Source: Agromyces mediolanus
GTDB taxonomy: Bacteria > Actinomycetota > Actinomycetes > Actinomycetales > Microbacteriaceae
DNA: 64,000 nt
Reading direction: 5' to 3'
NCBI RefSeq assembly: GCF_023715325.1
Contig: NZ_JAMBNX010000005.1
Span: forward strand, 124,001-188,000
Positions 25,103-31,891 of this stretch are shown piece after piece. Both the position numbers and the translations under genes were made by a program. The notes under the pieces are model-generated. The model saw only the letters and a list, made by a program, of their open reading frames with translations. It did no database searches and was not told the DNA's origin. The stretch's first letter is position 1. Every line of letters starts with the position of its first letter.

Positions 25103-25742
25103 GCGCGGACGTGGGGTGGCGCTACCACGAGGCAGAGCTCAGGTCTGAGCAGGAGGCTCTAGCCGATGCTCAGCGGGTTCTCGTCGAGATCGAGCAGCTG
25201 CAGCAGGAGCTCACCTCGGAACCGGCGCTCTGCTCGGCGAGGTAGAGCCGTTCGCCGACGCGCTTCGGCGCGAACGCGATTTCCTGCGAACTGTCCGAGG
25301 TGACGCGCATGCTCGACGCGCAGCGCCAGACACGCCTGGGATCACTTCTCCTCGATGGCGATGGACATCTCCGTGGGCTTGACCAGTCTCGAACTGGATG
25401 GCGTCGTTCATGGAGGAGCTGGGGCTCCGAGCGTGGATCGGAGACTCACCCAGCGGACACACGTCGTCTGCTTCTGCAGTCGACGGCGGCCGCGAGCCGA
25501 ACCAGCCTCTCTCGTCAGCCCACCGACCGCGTGTTCGACGCGTGGCGCGACGTGTTCAGGTCCCGTCGGACGATCGCCGAGAAGCTGGGCCTGCCCACGA
25601 GTGCTTTACTCGCCCATGACGCATCACCCGCACCCCAGCCAAGGTCTCGCACTCCAGCACACCTATGCCCTCGCGGCGTTCTCCCGGCGGCTGCGAGGCC
25701 ACTCTGCCGCGCTCCGCTTTGCCATCCGAGGGCGCGGCCAGG
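25103..25742. other. Degenerate coding remnants in the island
   Basis: No intact gene is supported. On the plus strand from 25058 a frame reads through the repeat into a coiled-coil-like piece (WRYHEAELRSEQEALADAQR and onward) and stops at 25245, as if it were the end of a broken gene. A second coding-like piece (RVFDAWRDVFRSRRTIAEKL) lies near 25530-25590. GC is lower than in the backbone. I cannot name the parent genes. Confidence 0.4.
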
Positions 25743-26171
25743 CTATCCGCTCTGGGCCTGGATCAGTGCGCGCAGTTCCTCTTCCGGGCTGGCTGATGTC
25801 AGGGCCTGGTGGCCGCGGGGGAGGAGTACGACGTGATGGTATGCCTCGGATCCGCGGGAGAGGCGCCCTGCGAGGAGTGCGTGCTCCCAGATGAGCACGC
25901 ACTGCAGGTAGAACGGGTCGAGCGCGTACCGGGCACGAGGTGTCGTGATTGTCCCTCGCACCGTGACGCCTGGCACCTCGGAGATGCCTGCAAGGTCCTG
26001 AATCACGCCGAGCACGGTCTCTGGTCGGTAGTGAGCACCGTCACCCCGTGGGAAGAGTCGGAGGAGCACATTGACGGCCAGGTCAATCGGCTCGGCGGCT
26101 TCCAGTCCAGCGAAGCCCTCGTACAGCCGAGGTTCGGGGGAGACGGCTTCGGATCGTCGAAAGAGGCCCAT
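25743..26171 (-). CDS. Hypothetical protein, third gene of the AbiE-like operon
   Basis: A 142-aa soluble protein that I do not recognise. It starts with MGLFRRSEAV and contains IDLAVNVLLRLFPRGDGAHY and ALDPFYLQCVLIWEHALLAG, the latter a possible amphipathic helix. ATG 26171 is 23 bases after the stop of the nucleotidyltransferase gene, so it is probably co-transcribed. Codon use is less GC-biased than in the backbone. It could be an accessory factor of the toxin-antitoxin-like pair or unrelated cargo. Confidence 0.65.
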   Translation of the reverse strand: MGLFRRSEAVSPEPRLYEGFAGLEAAEPIDLAVNVLLRLFPRGDGAHYRPETVLGVIQDLAGISEVPGVTVRGTITTPRARYALDPFYLQCVLIWEHALLAGRLSRGSEAYHHVVLLPRGHQALTSASPEEELRALIQAQSG

Positions 26172-26194
26172 GGGCTGAATCTACTGGTGCGCGT

Positions 26195-26932
26195 TCACCC
26201 GTGGGCGTTGACGAGTTGGGTGAGGTGATCGAATGAGGCTCTGGCGAAGCTGACCTCGCGTGTGTCGAGCTGCGCCCACCATGGGTCGTTCACATCGGTG
26301 AGGCGCTCCAGCGCTGGGCGAAGGTGCTGACGGTCGCGCCGGCTCAGGATGGGTCCGAGATCTCGGCGGGATGCTGCAGCGAGCAGGACGACGAGGTCTT
26401 CGAGGTGGCGCTCGCGATCGCGGGTATCGACGGTGTAGGCAGCCGCCTTCGCGACGATGGCGCCGGTCGAGTCGGGCACGTCGACGACGACGGAGGCGCC
26501 GCCGGATCGTCCGGTGACGGTGTAGTGGTCGCGGCGCTCGAGCGCCTGCTTGGCGCCAGGTGAGCGGAGCACGCCGCGGCCGCGCCACCGGAACGCGTCG
26601 CTCGCGGTGCTCGGCACCATCACGTCGACGATGTCGTGCTCACGCTTGAATCGGTGGAACGGCCCCGACCCGGTCGGTTCGAGCGCTTCAAAGCCGGCAG
26701 CCTGCAAGGGGCCCGCGACCTCGGAGATCCTGGCGGCAGTGATGTCGATCAGGACGTCAAGGTCAGAGGTGTGCCGGACCGGATCCATGCCAGCGCGGAT
26801 TGCATGGGCGTGCACCATGAGCCCGCCGACGAGCACCCACCGCTCAGAGGGAACGGCCTGAGCTACCTCGACGAGGAGCATCCACTCGGCGGCACGGTCG
26901 TCGACCTCGATCAGGTGAGCTTGGCCAGCCAC
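26195..26932 (-). CDS. Nucleotidyltransferase-fold protein, AbiEii/MNT-like putative toxin
   Basis: A 245-aa protein with a minimal nucleotidyltransferase signature: VLVGGLMVHAHAI (Gly36-Gly37) and, after it, TSDLDVLID with Asp57 and Asp59 as the metal-binding pair. This matches the pattern of AbiEii/AbiGii-type toxins and antibiotic nucleotidyltransferases, which transfer NMP to an RNA, protein or small molecule. It starts at GTG 26932, 22 bases inside the preceding HTH gene, the coupling expected of a toxin-antitoxin pair. A housekeeping or drug-modifying role cannot be excluded from sequence alone. Confidence 0.72.
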   Translation of the reverse strand: MAGQAHLIEVDDRAAEWMLLVEVAQAVPSERWVLVGGLMVHAHAIRAGMDPVRHTSDLDVLIDITAARISEVAGPLQAAGFEALEPTGSGPFHRFKREHDIVDVMVPSTASDAFRWRGRGVLRSPGAKQALERRDHYTVTGRSGGASVVVDVPDSTGAIVAKAAAYTVDTRDRERHLEDLVVLLAAASRRDLGPILSRRDRQHLRPALERLTDVNDPWWAQLDTREVSFARASFDHLTQLVNAHG

Positions 26933-27588
26933 TCGTCCCGCATTCGCTTGAGCGCGTCGAGCCCGACGCGACGGACCCTGGTCGTGGTGCTCCGCAGGCA
27001 GTCGGCCGCGATGAGCGCGATCGGCGTCTCGCCTTCGATGCGGGTCTGGCCGCTGCGGAACCCGTGCACGATGATGTCGCCGGTGACGGCCTCCACAAGG
27101 TCATGCTGCTCGAGGAGGACGCCGAACGGTTCGCGAGCGTAGCCCCGGATCGGCTGACCGCGCAGCTGATCGAGGACGCGCACGTCGACCTCGGATTGGA
27201 GACGGTCGAGGGCGCTCTCGCCGGTCAGTGCGAGCGCGCGCCGGACCGCGTCGCGGTTGCGCGCCTCGAAGCGCGCGGTGACGATCGACGCGCTGATGCG
27301 CTTGCCCAGGATCTCGTGATCATGGCGGAAGATCCGCCGCCCGACATCGAGGCTCAGATGCTCGTCGTCGCCTGAGAGGGTGGTGATGATGCCCCAGACG
27401 ACATCCTCGGACCAAGGACGACCCGGGACCGCGCCGATCGAGAGGCGCTCATGCACACTGGTGAGCTCGATCGAGAGGCCGGCCGAGGTCTTTGTGCCCC
27501 TGAGAAATCCCTCGCCCCAGAGCTCAGCAACTCGACGCCTGGTGACGCCGAGCTGATGTGCCGCGTCTGCGGCCGTCACCATGCTCAT
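26911..27588 (-). CDS. Excisionase/MerR-like HTH protein, putative antitoxin of AbiE-like pair
   Basis: A 225-aa protein whose N-terminus TAADAAHQLGVTRRRVAELW (residues 5-24) is a MerR/excisionase-like helix-turn-helix; the rest is a mixed alpha/beta domain I do not recognise, ending in a basic helix ALKRMRDEWLAKLT. It starts at ATG 27588 with AGAAGGG nine bases upstream. The ribosome site lies inside a 30-bp palindrome that it probably binds itself. Gene order (DNA-binding protein first, nucleotidyltransferase second, overlapping) mirrors AbiEi/AbiEii, though this is not an obvious AbiEi sequence. Confidence 0.72.
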   Translation of the reverse strand: MSMVTAADAAHQLGVTRRRVAELWGEGFLRGTKTSAGLSIELTSVHERLSIGAVPGRPWSEDVVWGIITTLSGDDEHLSLDVGRRIFRHDHEILGKRISASIVTARFEARNRDAVRRALALTGESALDRLQSEVDVRVLDQLRGQPIRGYAREPFGVLLEQHDLVEAVTGDIIVHGFRSGQTRIEGETPIALIAADCLRSTTTRVRRVGLDALKRMRDEWLAKLT

Positions 27589-27592
27589 GGTG

Positions 27593-27622
27593 CTAAACCC
27601 TTCTCGATTGAGAATAGTTTAG
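27593..27622 (-). promoter_or_regulatory. 30-bp palindromic operator of the AbiE-like operon
   Basis: CTAAAC-N2-TTCTC-N4-GAGAA-N2-GTTTAG, symmetric in both outer and inner arms, just upstream of the HTH gene and covering its ribosome site. It sits in an AT-rich patch (27593-27635) suited to a promoter. Autoregulation by the HTH protein is inferred. Confidence 0.65.
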
Positions 27623-27689
27623 CTATATGTGGCACCGAGAGGGGGGTAAAGGCGTCTCATCGGACGACAAGTTTTGGTGAGAACGGACA

Positions 27690-27734
27690 CTGACCGTCGG
27701 GCGCGGAGGAGATCCGCGCCTCGGGAAGTCGATT
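27690..27734 (+). repeat. 45-bp direct repeat, right boundary of accessory island
   Basis: Copy of 25058-25102 with a single G-to-A difference near its end. Flanking bases on both sides differ from those of the left copy, so the repeat unit is sharply bounded. Backbone-like high-GC sequence resumes right after it. Confidence 0.85.
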
Positions 27735-27829
27735 CAGGCCGAGCCATCCTCCCGCGGAGCGAATCCCCTCCGGCGCGAGCCGGGCGGCAGGGCGGCAGGG
27801 AGCGGCAGGGCGTCAGTGCGGCGGCGGGC

Positions 27830-28591
27830 TCAGAAGACGTCGGGGCTCGGCGTGGAGGCCTGACGGATCGAGACGTCGGCGTGACGGTCGAAGCGGTAGC
27901 CGAGGCCGCGCACGGTGCGCACGATGTCCTGGTAGTGCGCGAGCTTCGAGCGCAGGCGGCGCACGTGCACGTCGATGGTGCGCTCGCTCGGGGCCTCGTC
28001 GTCGGCGTTCCAGAGGCTGTCGATGAGCTCGTGCCGGTCGATCGTGCGGCCCTCGCGCAGCACCAGGTACTGCAGCAGCTCGAACTCCTTGTAGGTGAGC
28101 CCGGCGGGCTCGCCGTCGAGCAGCACGCGCTTGCGCGAGATGTCGATGATGACGCCGTTGGGGTGGCGGTCGCTGTCGTCGCGCACGTCGCCCTGGGCCT
28201 CGCGCTGCTTGGCGAGCGCGGCCGGGTCCTGGAGCGCGAGACGCACGACGTCGACGTCGCGGCCGCCGGCGCCCTCGGGGGCGAGGGCCACGGCCGCGTA
28301 GGTCTCGGCGGAGGGGGCGACCTCGGCGGTCAGGCGGCGGAGCGCCTCGACGATGCGGTGCAGCGTCGTGCCGTCCTCGGTGGCCTTGCCCTCGTCGATG
28401 CCGACGTAGAGCACGAAGCCGCGGGCCTCGGTGCCCTCGGGTACGGCGCGGACGCGGGGGGCGGGGGTGAGCTCGGCGGCCGGGGCGGCGAGGCGGGCGA
28501 TGGGCGCGCCGTCGGCGATGGCCCGGACCGGGGCGGCCGAGATGCTGGGGGCGGTGCGGGCGGTGGGGGCGGAAGCGAGTGCGAGCGACAT
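27830..28591 (-). CDS. Winged-helix regulator, OmpR-type DNA-binding domain without receiver
   Basis: A 253-aa protein. The C-terminal part (residues about 148-240) is an OmpR/PhoB winged helix: LTYKEFELLQYLVLREGRTI, RTIDVHVRRLRSKL and the wing IVRTVRGLGYRFD. The N-terminal 140 residues are Ala/Pro-rich then form a small alpha/beta domain, with no aspartate-pocket receiver. It therefore probably responds to something other than a histidine kinase. ATG 28591 has AAGGAA upstream. A 157-base leader separates it from a Cys-rich leader peptide. Confidence 0.8.
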   Translation of the reverse strand: MSLALASAPTARTAPSISAAPVRAIADGAPIARLAAPAAELTPAPRVRAVPEGTEARGFVLYVGIDEGKATEDGTTLHRIVEALRRLTAEVAPSAETYAAVALAPEGAGGRDVDVVRLALQDPAALAKQREAQGDVRDDSDRHPNGVIIDISRKRVLLDGEPAGLTYKEFELLQYLVLREGRTIDRHELIDSLWNADDEAPSERTIDVHVRRLRSKLAHYQDIVRTVRGLGYRFDRHADVSIRQASTPSPDVF

Positions 28592-28623
28592 GACGGATTC
28601 CTTGCGTTGCGGGTGCAGCGATC

Positions 28624-28641
28624 GACCCCGTCGGCGGGGTC
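28624..28641 (-). promoter_or_regulatory. Hairpin in the leader of the winged-helix gene
   Basis: GACCCCG and CGGGGTC pair around TCGG, 33 bases before the start of the winged-helix gene and downstream of the leader peptide. It is a candidate attenuator or translation-blocking stem. Confidence 0.4.
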
Positions 28642-28747
28642 TGCGAACTGGCCGGAGTGGGCCGGGCGAGCGCCTGGGCGGCGGCTCAGAGGAGTCCGGG
28701 CGATCTGGATGCGGATCGGCAGCGGGACTCGGCGAAGAGGTCGCGGG

Positions 28748-28849
28748 TCAGCGGCACATTCGACAACACATGCCTGCACGCGCCGACATCATCATGTCGG
28801 CAGTCCTGTTCACCTCGCGGGTGGTCAGGGTGCGTGCGGTGTCGGTCAT
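28748..28849 (-). CDS. Putative leaderless Cys-rich leader peptide
   Basis: A 33-codon frame beginning MTDTARTLTTREVN and ending MCCRMCR-stop, so three of the last six codons before the stop are Cys. TTGACA (28880-28875 on the minus strand), 17 bases and TTGACT stand 8-10 bases before its ATG, which fits a leaderless mRNA. Actinobacteria are known to place such Cys-ended leader peptides before genes controlled by cysteine supply. The next gene downstream is the winged-helix regulator. A short inverted repeat, CCGACAT/ATGTCGG, lies inside at 28783-28800. Confidence 0.5.
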   Translation of the reverse strand: MTDTARTLTTREVNRTADMMMSARAGMCCRMCR

Positions 28850-29070
28850 GGTGGAGAGTCAATCGGAGCCGCGAGCATGTGTCAATTCGTGACCCGTGGA
28901 TGACGGGGTGTGACGTCGCACGCGGTGCATCGGCATCCGGCCGCCACGAAACCCTCTCGCCCGCCGCCGGCAAAGATCGAAGAATCAGCGATCGATCACG
29001 TCTGGAAAAAATCTTCTGCAGGCTGCTTGCGAGACTACGCGGGCCCGCTCGAAGATCCTTCGCGTATAGC

Positions 29071-29102
29071 ACGACGGGCGCCTCGATCGAGGCGCCCGTC
29101 GT
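29071..29102. terminator. Terminator palindrome downstream of upp
   Basis: A 32-base perfect palindrome with ACGACGGGCGCCTCGA as left arm, starting 21 bases after the upp stop on the minus strand. Between it and the Cys leader peptide (28850-29070) I see no gene, only an AT-richer patch near 28975-29025. Confidence 0.75.
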
Positions 29103-29123
29103 CGAACAGGGGAGGGGGATGGC

Positions 29124-29756
29124 TCAGACGGTGCCGTAGAGCCGGTCGCCGGCGTCGCCGAGGCCGGGCACGATGAAGCCCTGCTCGTTCAGGCGCTCGT
29201 CGACGGCGCCGAGCACCACGGTGACCTCGCGGCCGTGCAGCGCCTCCTCGACGGCCTTCAAGCCTTCGGGGGCGGCGAGGATGCAGATGGCGGTCACGTC
29301 GGTCGCACCGCGCGCGAGCAGGAAGTCGATCGCCGCGATGAGCGATCCGCCCGTCGCGAGCATCGGGTCGAGCACGAAGCACTGCCGGTTGCTGAGGTCG
29401 TCGGGCAAGCGCTCGGCGTACGTCGTCGGCTGCAGCGTCTCCTCGTCGCGAGCCATGCCGAGGAACCCGACCTCGGCGCTCGGCAGCAGCTTCACCATGC
29501 CCTCGAGCATGCCGAGCCCGGCGCGCAGGATCGGCACGATGAGCGGCTTCGGCTCGGCGATGCGCACGCCGGTCGTCACGGCGACGGGCGTCTCGATCTC
29601 GACCTCGGTGACGCGGACGCCACGGGTGCCCTCGTACGCGAGGAGCGTCATGAGCTCTTCGACGAGGGAGCGGAACACCGGCGAGGGGGTCTCGCGGTCG
29701 CGGAGCACCGTCAGCTTGTGGGTGATGAGCGGGTGATCCGCCACGTGGACTCGCAT
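29124..29756 (-). CDS. upp: Uracil phosphoribosyltransferase
   Basis: Salvage enzyme that joins uracil and PRPP to UMP in the cytoplasm. At 210 aa it has the usual length. The N-terminal [20 protein letters not shown] is family-typical, the PRPP loop is [11 protein letters not shown] (residues about 128-138) and the uracil-contact end is [25 protein letters not shown] lies seven bases before the ATG on the minus strand, so the mRNA is probably leaderless. It is divergent from tadA with only 59 bases between, sharing a promoter region. Confidence 0.97.
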   Translation of the reverse strand: MRVHVADHPLITHKLTVLRDRETPSPVFRSLVEELMTLLAYEGTRGVRVTEVEIETPVAVTTGVRIAEPKPLIVPILRAGLGMLEGMVKLLPSAEVGFLGMARDEETLQPTTYAERLPDDLSNRQCFVLDPMLATGGSLIAAIDFLLARGATDVTAICILAAPEGLKAVEEALHGREVTVVLGAVDERLNEQGFIVPGLGDAGDRLYGTV

Positions 29757-29815
29757 GGCCCCGATTCTACGGCGCGGTAGCGTGGCAGCCGAGAGCGGAT
29801 CGAGCGGAGGCGCGG

Positions 29816-30316
29816 ATGGAGCGGGCGGAGCACCGGGAATGGATGCGTCGCGCGCTCGCCGTGGCCGAGGGGGCGCTGAGCTCGGGCGATGTGCCGGTCG
29901 GGGCGATCGTGCTCGACCCCGAGGGCCGGGTGATCGCCGAGCGCCGCAACGAGCGCGAGCAGACCGGAGACCCGACGGCGCACGCCGAGGTGCTCGCCCT
30001 GCGCGACGCGGCCGCCGCCCGCGGCGAGTGGCGGCTCGAGGGCTGCACGCTGGTCGTCACGCTCGAGCCCTGCGTCATGTGCGCGGGCGCGATCCTCGCC
30101 GCACGGGTGCCGACCGTCGTGTTCGGCGCCTGGGACGAGAAGGCGGGGGCCGCGGGCTCCCTCTACGACGTGCTGCGCGATCGCCGGCTGAACCACCGGG
30201 TCGAGGTCTACGGCGGGGTGGAGGCGGAGGCCGCCGCGGCGCAGCTGCTCGCGTTCTTCGGTGCCGCCGAGCACCGCCCGCCTCAGACGCCGAGTGAGAT
30301 GCCGCTCGACAGCTGA
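29816..30316 (+). CDS. tadA: tRNA adenosine(34) deaminase TadA
   Basis: Converts A34 of tRNA-Arg(ACG) to inosine, which is needed to read CGC and CGA. At 166 aa it is full length. The zinc/catalytic motifs are HAE (His56, Glu58) and PCVMC (Cys86, Cys89). CGGAGG lies five bases before ATG 29816, and a TAGCGT box is at 29778-29783. The cognate tRNA is encoded at 2093 in this window. Its last 34 bases overlap the 3' end of the convergent TetR gene. Confidence 0.97.
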   Translation: MERAEHREWMRRALAVAEGALSSGDVPVGAIVLDPEGRVIAERRNEREQTGDPTAHAEVLALRDAAAARGEWRLEGCTLVVTLEPCVMCAGAILAARVPTVVFGAWDEKAGAAGSLYDVLRDRRLNHRVEVYGGVEAEAAAAQLLAFFGAAEHRPPQTPSEMPLDS

Positions 30317-30954
30317 GCGAAGGCCCGCACCGCGAGGGCGGCGGGCGCGCCTGCCGCGCCGTCGGGGTCCTCATCGTGCGCGGCCCACTCCTCGAGCCCG
30401 AGGCGGATGGCGTCGGTCGCCGCCGCCGCCAGCAGCCGCACCTCGAAGGCATCGGCGTCCGGGCCCGCGAGCTCGGCGATGATGGCGCGCAGTCGCACCT
30501 CCGAGTCGTGGTTCACCCGGCGCCAGACCGTCTGCAGGGCGGGGTCGACGTCGGCGGCTCGGAGCAGACCGTGGGTCCAGCGCAGCGCCTCGCGCCCGGC
30601 GTCGTCGACCGGGGTCAGCACGCGCGAGATGAGCTCGGGGAAGGCGGTGGTCGGATCGCCGGGGCCGGATGCCGCGAGCGCCGCCTGCCAGGTGCCCGCG
30701 CCGACCGCGAGGAGCGGGCCGACGGCGTCCTCCTTCGTGCGGAAGTAGCGGTAGAAGGTGCGCAGCGACACCCCGGAGGCCGCGGCGATCGACTCCGCCG
30801 TCACCTGGTCCGCACCGTGCTCGGCGAAGAGGACGGCGGCGACCTTGGCGATCTCGAGCTGGGTCGCCGCCTTCCGGCGTTCAGTGAGGGTCGGCGTGCG
30901 TTCCACGTCTGGAAGCGTACGGGAAATACGCGGGCCGGCGTCGGTGTTTGACAC
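30283..30954 (-). CDS. TetR-family transcriptional regulator
   Basis: A 223-aa repressor. The N-terminal HTH covers residues about 25-75: ATQLEIAKVAAVLFAEHGAD, then AESIAAASGVSLRTFYRYF as the recognition part, followed by a helical ligand domain. The GTG at 30954 lies six bases after a TAACGT box (minus strand), fitting a leaderless start; GTG 30906 would trim 16 residues. It is divergent from an SDR gene and shares the operator at 30958-30984. The convergent overlap with tadA is 34 bases. Confidence 0.88.
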   Translation of the reverse strand: MSNTDAGPRISRTLPDVERTPTLTERRKAATQLEIAKVAAVLFAEHGADQVTAESIAAASGVSLRTFYRYFRTKEDAVGPLLAVGAGTWQAALAASGPGDPTTAFPELISRVLTPVDDAGREALRWTHGLLRAADVDPALQTVWRRVNHDSEVRLRAIIAELAGPDADAFEVRLLAAAATDAIRLGLEEWAAHDEDPDGAAGAPAALAVRAFAQLSSGISLGV

Positions 30955-30955
30955 T

Positions 30956-30985
30956 ATGGCACGTTATGCCAAACAGGCGTAACGT
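30956..30985. promoter_or_regulatory. Divergent promoter and TetR-type operator
   Basis: CGTTATGCC-N5-GGCGTAACG (30962-30984, 8 of 9 pairs) plus a half-site GGCA just upstream make a palindrome between the TetR and SDR genes. Rightward, ATGGCA (30956-30961) and TAACGT (30980-30985) are spaced 18 bases, so the operator fills the promoter spacer. Leftward, TAACGT reads as the -10 box of the TetR gene. Confidence 0.6.
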
Positions 30986-31021
30986 GTAGCAAAACCCCTG
31001 GGACTCGAAAGGTCGAACACC

Positions 31022-31807
31022 ATGAACCGCTACGAAGGTCGCCGCGCACTCGTCACCGGCGGCGGATCCGGCATCGGACAGGCCACCGTGCTGCGCATGC
31101 TCGCCGAGGGCGGCCGCGTCGTCGCCGCCGACGTCAGCACCGCCGGGCTCGCCGACACCGTCGCGAAGGCCGGCGACGCCGCCGAGCGCCTGCACACCGT
31201 CGCCATGAACATCGCCGACGAGGCATCCGTCCGCGCCGGCGTCGCCGCCGCCGTCGAGTGGCTGGGCGGGCTCGACGCACTCGTGAACGCCGCCGGCATC
31301 CTGCGCTCCTCGCACACGCACGAGACGAGCCTCGACGCCTTCGAGCAGGTCGTCCGGGTGAACCTCGTCGGTACGTTCCTCGTCATCCGCGAGGCGATCC
31401 CCGCCCTGCTCCAGGGCGAGGGCGCCGCCGTCGTCAACTTCAGCTCGACCTCGGCGGCGTTCGCGCACCCCTACATGGCGGCCTACGCGGCCAGCAAGGG
31501 CGGCGTGCAGTCGATGACCCATGCGCTCGCGGCCGAATACGCGAAGCAGGGCATCCGCTTCACCGCGGTGCAGCCCGGCTCGATCTCCTCCGGCATGACC
31601 GACGGCTCCGGCCAGAGCAAGCAGAGCCAGGGCCCCGGCCTGCCGGACGACGCCGACATGATGCTGTTCATGAAGCTGCAGCCGGCCCTCGGGCAGGGCT
31701 TCGCCGGCCCCGAGACGGTCGCGAGCGTCGTCGCCATGCTCGCGAGCGACGACGGCCGCTTCATCACCGGCACCGAGGTGCGCATCGACGGCGGCACCCA
31801 CTTCTGA
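31022..31807 (+). CDS. SDR-family NAD(P)-dependent oxidoreductase
   Basis: A 261-aa classical SDR. TGGGSGIG at residues 12-19 binds the cofactor, VAADVS after strand 2 suggests NAD(H) preference, and NAAG, FSSTSAAF and YMAAYAASKGG supply the Asn, Ser, Tyr and Lys of the active site. The C-terminal FITGTEVRIDGGTHF is standard. ATG 31022 is preceded by GAAAGG. Divergent from the TetR gene, it is the likely repressed target. The substrate is unknown. Its stop lies 28 bases before a palindrome of the dispersed family. Confidence 0.92.
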   Translation: MNRYEGRRALVTGGGSGIGQATVLRMLAEGGRVVAADVSTAGLADTVAKAGDAAERLHTVAMNIADEASVRAGVAAAVEWLGGLDALVNAAGILRSSHTHETSLDAFEQVVRVNLVGTFLVIREAIPALLQGEGAAVVNFSSTSAAFAHPYMAAYAASKGGVQSMTHALAAEYAKQGIRFTAVQPGSISSGMTDGSGQSKQSQGPGLPDDADMMLFMKLQPALGQGFAGPETVASVVAMLASDDGRFITGTEVRIDGGTHF

Positions 31808-31834
31808 GCCGCGCCCGCCACACACACACACACA

Positions 31835-31870
31835 CGAGTTGCCCGACTTTCATGAAAGTCGGGCAACTCG
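31835..31870. repeat. Dispersed palindrome, copy 2, with CA/TG flanks
   Basis: A perfect 36-bp palindrome (arm CGAGTTGCCCGACTTTCA) between the convergent SDR and CDF genes, 28 and 22 bases from their stops. A (CA)n run precedes it and a TG-rich run follows, so the potential hairpin extends well beyond the core. A bidirectional terminator is the simplest role. Confidence 0.9.
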
Positions 31871-31891
31871 TGGTGTGTGTGGGGGTGGGGG

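Noticed and set aside
25617..25894. Plus-strand frame starting MTHHPHPSQG inside the island
   Set aside because: It lacks a ribosome site, has shadow-like composition and overlaps the better-supported minus-strand gene at 25743-26171.
27674..28903. 409-codon plus-strand frame beginning near the right direct repeat
   Set aside because: It is the Gly/Ala/Val/Arg-rich antisense of the winged-helix regulator gene, whose motifs are clear on the minus strand.
30906..30954. Shorter TetR protein from GTG 30906
   Set aside because: Kept only as an alternative: it lacks a ribosome site, whereas GTG 30954 has a -10 box at leaderless spacing.
31818..31834. CA microsatellite as a phase-variation switch
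   Set aside because: It lies in a 3' intergenic gap between two convergent stops, so length changes cannot alter a frame or a promoter.
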